DNA of 10,805 bases from an uncultured Spartobacteria bacterium (GTDB taxonomy: Bacteria; Verrucomicrobiota; Verrucomicrobiia; Chthoniobacterales; Terrimicrobiaceae): contig CAIWSO010000151.1 of assembly GCA_903915315.1 (NCBI GenBank), positions 1 to 10,805 on the forward strand, read 5' to 3'. The stretch's first letter is position 1, and every line of letters starts with the position of its first letter. Positions 6,940 through 10,805 of this stretch are shown piece by piece. Made by a program: the position numbers and the translations under genes. Under the pieces are notes generated by a model. It saw only the letters and a program-made list of their open reading frames with translations, was not told where the DNA came from and searched no databases.

Positions 6940-8195
6940 AGCTCAGCTCCCGGCCGATAAAATGCCTCGACTCTGCCGTCCGGAATGGGAGTTTCGCCAT
7001 CGCCAGCTTCGGCTACCAAGAAATCAAGCAACCCCATACCCATGAACTACAACCTAACACCGAGGGGGGAACGCTTCTGCTCGGTCGGCACAACCACCTG
7101 TTTGGTGAATGCACGCATTCGAACAACTGGCGCAATGATCCCGATTTTGTTTCTGTCCGCGCCCGAGGCGGCATCACCATCGAACACCAAAAGCGCTTTA
7201 TCGACATGGCGGCGCAACTCGGTTTCGAATACAACACGGTTGATGATGGTTGGGAAATGTGGCCGGACAAATGGAAGTCGCTGGCCGAACTCGCCGCTTA
7301 TGCAAAGTCCAAAAATGTCAAACTCGTCGCATGGAAAGACACCGCCGACGGCGACCATGTGCCAGACCCAACGGATAACTACGCCAACCTCCGCCGATTC
7401 CTGGATAACTGCCGAGACGCTGGTCTAGCTGGCATTAAAATCGACTTCCTCTGGGGCAACCCGCTCATCGGTGAAGGCACCAAGACGCTGACCTACATGC
7501 CTGTCGTCTATCGCCTGTGCGCGGAACGCCAACTCACCGTGAACTTCCACGGGTCCGTGAAGCCAACTGGTCAGGCACGCACATGGCCGAACGCCATCAC
7601 CCAAGAACCTGTGCTTGGCACAGAAGCTGGAAGTTCTCCCGCTGATGCTTCGATCGTCGCGTTCCTTTGCGGATTGGCAGGTTACTGTGATTACACGCCT
7701 GGGATTTTTGCCACTGGCGAGAAACCCGAGTTGCGTGGCAAGTCCACTTGGGCCCATCAACTCGCGCTCGGTATTGTTTTCTGTTCTCCGGCACTCCACT
7801 GGGCCAACGGTCCCGAACTCACTGCCGTCGCGTTTCCTGAAGGCTCCCTGCAGCGTGAGGTCTATCAGTCCATTCCATCATCGTGGGATGAGTCCATTGT
7901 GCTCGATTCCAGTAAGCCAGGCAGCATTGCCGGCTTCGCCCGCCGCAAAGGCAATGACTGGTTTGTTGGGATCATTAACGGCAATGAAAACGAACCGCTA
8001 ACTCTCGATAAGGTTTCACTCCCATTCCTCGGGAACAAAAACTATAGCTCCATCTGGATTGCTGATGGAACGAAGCCATATGAATTCACAACGGGGACAT
8101 CGGCGTCCGTCAGCGCAGCAACGCCCCTTTCGGTGAAAATGGCGCCAGGCGGCGGTTACGTCGCTGTGTTTCGCGCAACTTCCAATTCGAATTAA
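6912..8195 (+). CDS. GH97-type alpha-glycosidase catalytic domain, N-terminally truncated, possible pseudogene
   Basis: The open frame carries a TIM-barrel plus C-terminal beta domain typical of GH97. Counting from TTG 6912, the landmarks are IEHQKRFIDMAAQLGFEYNT (90-109), VDDGWEMW (110-117), SLAELAAYAKSKNVKLVAWKD (123-143), GIKIDF (174-179) and NAITQEPVLGTEAG (227-240). D178 fits the nucleophile of retaining GH97 enzymes (alpha-galactosidase type), and E232, 54 residues on, fits the acid/base. The inverting SusB type lacks that Asp. Full GH97 proteins run near 650-700 residues with a signal peptide and a beta-sandwich N-domain; here both are missing. The frame is closed by a TGA at 6858-6860, TTG 6912 is an arbitrary candidate start, and the first in-frame ATG (7206) would cut into the barrel. 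The gene is probably a 5'-deleted or frameshifted remnant whose catalytic part is still intact. It follows the secreted glycosidase on the same strand. Confidence 0.65.
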   Translation: MRGGWHRVVKLSSRPIKCLDSAVRNGSFAIASFGYQEIKQPHTHELQPNTEGGTLLLGRHNHLFGECTHSNNWRNDPDFVSVRARGGITIEHQKRFIDMAAQLGFEYNTVDDGWEMWPDKWKSLAELAAYAKSKNVKLVAWKDTADGDHVPDPTDNYANLRRFLDNCRDAGLAGIKIDFLWGNPLIGEGTKTLTYMPVVYRLCAERQLTVNFHGSVKPTGQARTWPNAITQEPVLGTEAGSSPADASIVAFLCGLAGYCDYTPGIFATGEKPELRGKSTWAHQLALGIVFCSPALHWANGPELTAVAFPEGSLQREVYQSIPSSWDESIVLDSSKPGSIAGFARRKGNDWFVGIINGNENEPLTLDKVSLPFLGNKNYSSIWIADGTKPYEFTTGTSASVSAATPLSVKMAPGGGYVAVFRATSNSN

Positions 8196-8228
8196 AAAAA
8201 TCCTCCATCTACTGGCACTTATGGGGGG

Positions 8229-8333
8229 ATGCTGGAACTTGAATTACCCCAGAGCATGCGGGAGACGTTTTCTCCATTCGAAATGGAAGGTCACGTGTTC
8301 AACCGCCCGCCCGTTGCCAAGTTCTGCCTCTGA
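8229..8333 (+). other. Short open frame of 34 codons, possible gene remnant
   Basis: ATG 8229 opens a 34-residue frame with a protein-like composition (MLELELPQSMRETFSPFEME and on, ending AKFCL). It lies in the gap between the GH97-like gene and the tRNA. There is no ribosome binding site, no promoter I can defend, and I do not recognise a family. It may be the 3' end of a lost gene or chance. The remaining bases 8334-8419 are AT-rich and presumably hold the tRNA promoter, but no single pair of promoter boxes stands out. Confidence 0.2.
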
Positions 8334-8419
8334 GCTTGCTTTCAAGCCAACAGCGGCAATAATTATTTTCAGTTAGGCGAGTGGTATTTTTGATTCAAAA
8401 TAGCCATTCGTTTTTTTAA

Positions 8420-8492
8420 GGGGGCATAGCTCAACGGTCAGAGCAGGCGGCTCATAACTGCTTGGTTCACGGTTCGAATCCGTGTGCCCCCA
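8420..8492 (+). tRNA. tRNA with CAU anticodon, probably tRNA-Ile2 (lysidine type)
   Basis: The 73-base gene folds as a full cloverleaf. It has a 7-pair acceptor stem (GGGGGCA/TGCCCCC), a 4-pair D stem (GCTC/GAGC), and an anticodon stem GGCGG/CTGCT with two G-U pairs. The anticodon loop is CTCATAA with CAT at 8453-8455, and the T arm is CACGG-TTCGAAT-CCGTG. The discriminator is A (8492) and CCA is not encoded. CAU can mean elongator Met, initiator Met or Ile2 modified by TilS. The D-arm/anticodon region (AGAGCAGGCGGCTCATAA, then TGCTTGGTT) closely resembles E. coli tRNA-Ile2(CAU). The G1-C72 pair and the lack of three G-C pairs at the base of the anticodon stem argue against initiator. The 16 bases to the stop of the opposing methyltransferase hold no clear terminator hairpin, only a T run at 8505-8510. 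Confidence 0.93.
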
Positions 8493-8508
8493 CTCCCCAA
8501 CGGCTTTT

Positions 8509-9144
8509 TTATCGTTTTTGAAAAAGAACGAGGTGTTCGAGTTGCTCGCGACCCGCATAAGTGGGGATGGCGGTTTGGAAATCGATTTTTTGAAATGAGG
8601 GCAGGAAAAGTTCGTCAAGTTCGCTGGATGACGAGCCAAAGGGCGGCGAGTTGGGGTCCGAGTTCTCTGGGTTCATAAAAAAGACGGCGAGTAAAAAGCC
8701 GCCGGGCTTGAGTGCCTTAGCGGCTTCGCGGGTATAGTCGGCGCGGCGGTCCGGTCGGATCGCGCAGAAGCAGGTATGTTCGAACAACCAATCAAAAGGG
8801 CCAAGACCCAACGCGTCGCCAGTGAGAAAGTCCCCTAGAATATAGGATTCATGGCCCACTGCGGGAAATGTGGAGGCAGCACGAATGGCCGAGGGTGCGA
8901 TATCCATCCCGACGACCTTGGTTGTTTTTTTCTGTGCGATCGCGCGAACATCATGGCCACTGCCGCAACCTGGAACGAGGACACGTCCGGTGATATCGGA
9001 ATGCGAAAGCCAACGGACGAGGGCAGGGTGGGGGAGTCCTTTATCCCAAGGGGTGTCGCCGTTCTGGTAGCGGGACTCCCACTCAGAGTCGGCGCCAGCG
9101 TGTGCCAAGTGAGATGCCGTATTGGAATTTGCGGGAATGTTCAC
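8509..9144 (-). CDS. TPMT-family SAM-dependent methyltransferase
   Basis: This protein of about 211 residues belongs to the thiopurine S-methyltransferase-like class I methyltransferases. From GTG 9144, residues 22-36 contain WESRYQNGDTPWDKG, the family's N-terminal signature. SAM-binding motif I is VLVPGCGSGHD (55-65), motif II is GMDIAP (79-84), and FEHTCFCAIRP (121-131) and ALKPGG are also typical. The start is uncertain: GTG 9144 overlaps the upstream methyltransferase by 62 bases, and TTG 9108 would give a 26-base overlap and a start nearer the signature. Either way the two methyltransferases form one minus-strand transcription unit. Bacterial members methylate thiols, selenium or tellurium compounds, or small metabolites; the substrate here is not visible. 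The open frame continues upstream to 9522, but that part is out-of-frame sequence of the neighbouring gene. The stop at 8509-8511 lies 16 bases from the convergent tRNA. Confidence 0.88.
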   Translation of the reverse strand: MNIPANSNTASHLAHAGADSEWESRYQNGDTPWDKGLPHPALVRWLSHSDITGRVLVPGCGSGHDVRAIAQKKTTKVVGMDIAPSAIRAASTFPAVGHESYILGDFLTGDALGLGPFDWLFEHTCFCAIRPDRRADYTREAAKALKPGGFLLAVFFMNPENSDPNSPPFGSSSSELDELFLPSFQKIDFQTAIPTYAGREQLEHLVLFQKR

Positions 9145-9853
9145 GAATGAGAAAGGGTAGGTTGATTTCGTGCTCCAGTCGAAAGTGCGAGGAGAGCTTT
9201 TCTTGAAGGACGTCGGCAGAGGCTGGGCCATCTTGCTGGCCGCCCAGCCACAGGAAGGGGGGCGTGTATTGTTCCAACCAGGAAAAAGGCGTCGCCATGA
9301 GCAGTTGGCCGCCTGGGGCGACCAGGTCGGGTAGCCTTTCGAGAAAGGCGATTGGTGCGGGAAGACGGCAGAGAAGATTGGCGGCGAGCACAACGTCGAA
9401 GTTGCCAAGATCCCTCCGAAGGTCGATGGCGTTTCCCGTTTCAAAATGCACACGCTGACGATCGATATCCGCAGGGATGCGGGCGACGAAGGATTGGGTT
9501 TTTCTTCCCTCCCAGGGAACATCCCCCGCGAGAAAGCTGTTATTTTTCAGCGTCTCTGAGGCTTCAATGAAGGCCTCGGAGTAGTCGATGCCCAAGACCC
9601 TTGGGATGGTTCTAGCTAGCTCGAACGAGGAAGCTCCGACCGCGCATCCGATATCCAGTGCAGAGGAGGAAGGGGATGTGGGATCGAGTAATTCGTTCAC
9701 CACGCGCTGAGCGAATCCCCAGGCGGATTCCGGTATGGGCAGATCTCCGGCAGCCTCATGGAATGCCGCGTAATGGAAAAAAAGATAGTCACTGACGAGC
9801 TGGGGAGTTTCGTAAGGATTGGACACGCGCGAAAAACTATCGGATAAAATCAT
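9083..9853 (-). CDS. Putative 4-mercaptohistidine N1-methyltransferase (OvoA C-terminal domain homologue, stand-alone)
   Basis: This 256-residue class I SAM methyltransferase strongly resembles the C-terminal methyltransferase domain of OvoA, which adds the methyl group to 5(4)-mercaptohistidine in ovothiol synthesis. It has NPYETPQLVSDYLFFHYA near the start (12-29), ALDIGCAVGASSFELA (65-80) as SAM motif I, and LGIDYSEAFI (87-96). DVVLAANLLCRL (153-164), APGGQLLMATPFSWLEQYTP (179-198) and LWLGG (201-205) follow, with IREHSRKFQY (236-245) and a C-terminal RWRR. The sulfoxide-synthase part of OvoA is absent and no OvoA-like gene lies in the window, so the protein is either the methyltransferase of a split pathway or a homologue with another substrate. 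ATG 9853 is well placed; no Shine-Dalgarno sequence is seen. It precedes and overlaps the TPMT-like gene and diverges from the ComM gene. Confidence 0.85.
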   Translation of the reverse strand: MILSDSFSRVSNPYETPQLVSDYLFFHYAAFHEAAGDLPIPESAWGFAQRVVNELLDPTSPSSSALDIGCAVGASSFELARTIPRVLGIDYSEAFIEASETLKNNSFLAGDVPWEGRKTQSFVARIPADIDRQRVHFETGNAIDLRRDLGNFDVVLAANLLCRLPAPIAFLERLPDLVAPGGQLLMATPFSWLEQYTPPFLWLGGQQDGPASADVLQEKLSSHFRLEHEINLPFLIREHSRKFQYGISLGTRWRRL

Positions 9854-9888
9854 CTTAAGGAATCTCTATCGCTTCTTGGACAAGAGGC

Positions 9889-9910
9889 ATGGGGTTCTGA
9901 TACACCCCAG
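9889..9910 (+). promoter_or_regulatory. Small inverted repeat in the ComM leader
   Basis: TGGGGT (9890-9895) and ACCCCA (9904-9909) can pair as a 6-base stem with an 8-base loop, ending three bases before the ComM ATG at 9913. The divergent gap is only 59 bases (9854-9912) and must hold promoters for both directions. A TTGGAC (9876-9881) and GATACA (9899-9904), 17 bases apart, are a weak sigma70-like pair that would place the transcript start almost at the ATG. Stem and promoter are both suggestive only. Confidence 0.25.
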
Positions 9911-9912
9911 TC

Positions 9913-10805
9913 ATGTTCACGCGAGTATTCTCAGCAGCACTCCAAGGCGTCGAAGCAATCCAAGTGGAAGTGGAGGTCAATACGGGCGTGGGCAATCCTC
10001 TTGTGATCGTGGTGGGTCTGCCTGATGCGGCTGTGAGGGAAAGCAAGGATCGTGTGACGACGGCGATCGGGAACAGCGGCTTCCGCTGGCCTCGCGAACG
10101 AACGACGATCAATCTCGCGCCGGCTGACACCAAGAAAGAAGGGCCCAGCTTTGATCTGCCGATAGCTATTGGGATGATCGCTGCTGCCGAGCGCGCGGAG
10201 TTGCCGAGGCTCGAGCGTTGCTATGTGGTTGGCGAACTCGCGCTCACAGGCGAGATCCGACCAATCAAAGGCGCTCTGCCCATCGCGGTGGAAGCCCGCA
10301 ACCAAGGTAAAAAAGCCATCATTCTTCCAGCGGTCAACGCACCCGAGGCCGCCATTGTCGAGGGGATCGAAGTTTACGGGGTTCGGAATCTCCGTGAGGC
10401 CTATGAATTTCTGGCGAGAAAAAAAGATCTCATCCCCTTGCAAGGAAACGCAGCCGAGCGGCTTGAGTCCTACTCCGGTGACGATGTGGATTTTTCCGAA
10501 GTGAAGGGCCAGCATCAAGTCAAGAGAGCTATCGAGGTGGCCATGGCTGGTGGACATAATCTCTTGCTTATTGGCCCGCCAGGATCGGGGAAGAGCATGC
10601 TCGCGAAACGCATCCCGACGATCATTCCTCCGATGTCGCTCGATGAGGCGATTGAGACAACCAAGATTCACAGTATTTGCGGGCTTTTGGATGAAACCCA
10701 TTCGTTTGTCGCGAAGCGGCCGTTTCGTTCTCCGCACCACACCGTGAGCGATGTCGGCTTGCTGGGAGGCTCAACAAATCCGACGCCCGGCGAGGTGAGC
10801 ATCGC
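9913..10805 (+). CDS. comM: ComM/YifB-family Mg-chelatase-like AAA+ protein (3' partial)
   Basis: The frame is open from ATG 9913 to the right edge, giving 297 residues of a protein normally near 500. ComM is a hexameric AAA+ helicase that promotes branch migration during natural transformation, and it is widely conserved as YifB. Residues 1-170 form the N-terminal ChlI-type S5-fold domain, starting MFTRVFSAALQGVEA, with VVGLPDAAVRESKDRV (33-48) and GPSFDLPIAIG (77-87). The AAA+ core begins at DFSEVKGQ (193-200), with Walker A GPPGSGKS (221-228) and the family hallmark RPFRSPHHT (269-277). GGSTNPTPGEVSI follows at the edge. Walker B and the C-terminal domain lie outside the window. The start matches the family N-terminus and has no Shine-Dalgarno sequence. 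It is divergent from the methyltransferase pair. Confidence 0.95.
   Translation, partial: MFTRVFSAALQGVEAIQVEVEVNTGVGNPLVIVVGLPDAAVRESKDRVTTAIGNSGFRWPRERTTINLAPADTKKEGPSFDLPIAIGMIAAAERAELPRLERCYVVGELALTGEIRPIKGALPIAVEARNQGKKAIILPAVNAPEAAIVEGIEVYGVRNLREAYEFLARKKDLIPLQGNAAERLESYSGDDVDFSEVKGQHQVKRAIEVAMAGGHNLLLIGPPGSGKSMLAKRIPTIIPPMSLDEAIETTKIHSICGLLDETHSFVAKRPFRSPHHTVSDVGLLGGSTNPTPGEVSI

Noticed and set aside
8500..8530. Shared terminator between the tRNA and the convergent methyltransferase
   Set aside because: T and A runs are present, but I could not build a convincing GC-rich stem next to them.
9145..9522. Longer 337-residue methyltransferase starting at 9522 (minus)
   Set aside because: The extra N-terminal part lies out of frame inside the OvoA-type methyltransferase and has no domain features; family homology starts near 9108-9144.
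9931..10740. Long open frame (269 residues) antisense to the ComM gene
   Set aside because: The plus strand encodes unmistakable ComM motifs; the antisense translation has no family features.

Overview
The window looks like a stretch of bacterial chromosome from a moderately GC-rich, polysaccharide- and sugar-degrading organism, most likely a Verrucomicrobiota member. That assignment is inference: it rests on the mix of Gfo/Idh/MocA, MGH1/GH63-type and GH97-type enzymes, a stand-alone OvoA-type methyltransferase, a TPMT-like methyltransferase, and start codons that mostly lack a Shine-Dalgarno sequence. No rRNA or species marker is present.

Region 1 (1-4220, + strand) is a tight operon: a Gfo/Idh/MocA oxidoreductase (5' end cut by the window), a MaoC hydratase, a periplasmic-binding-protein-like protein with no signal peptide, a CaiB/BaiF CoA-transferase, and a second MaoC-like protein. 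The first three junctions are 4-base ATGA overlaps, which suggests translational coupling. The gene set implies that a sugar- or acid-derived carboxylate is oxidised, activated to a CoA ester and hydrated or dehydrated. The second MaoC protein has lost the motif His that the first keeps, so a heteromeric hydratase is plausible. The substrate is unknown. This operon is the best candidate for an undescribed system.

Region 2 (4221-8419) is a disturbed glycosidase region. A signal-peptide start runs out of frame into the 3' end of another gene (4301-4605). A complete secreted (alpha/alpha)6-barrel glycosidase follows (4736-6700). A GH97-type catalytic domain without its N-terminal domain or a convincing start lies at 6912-8195. 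A 47-base direct repeat with one mismatch (4603-4649 and 6758-6804) brackets the secreted glycosidase, pointing to duplication or insertion followed by decay. A short, possibly residual reading frame lies at 8229-8333.

Region 3 (8420-10805) returns to housekeeping-like content. It has a CAU-anticodon tRNA that resembles tRNA-Ile2. Two overlapping minus-strand methyltransferases follow: a TPMT-like protein, and upstream of it a homologue of the OvoA C-terminal 4-mercaptohistidine N-methyltransferase domain. Divergent from these, 59 bases away, is the start of a ComM/YifB AAA+ protein that runs off the right edge.
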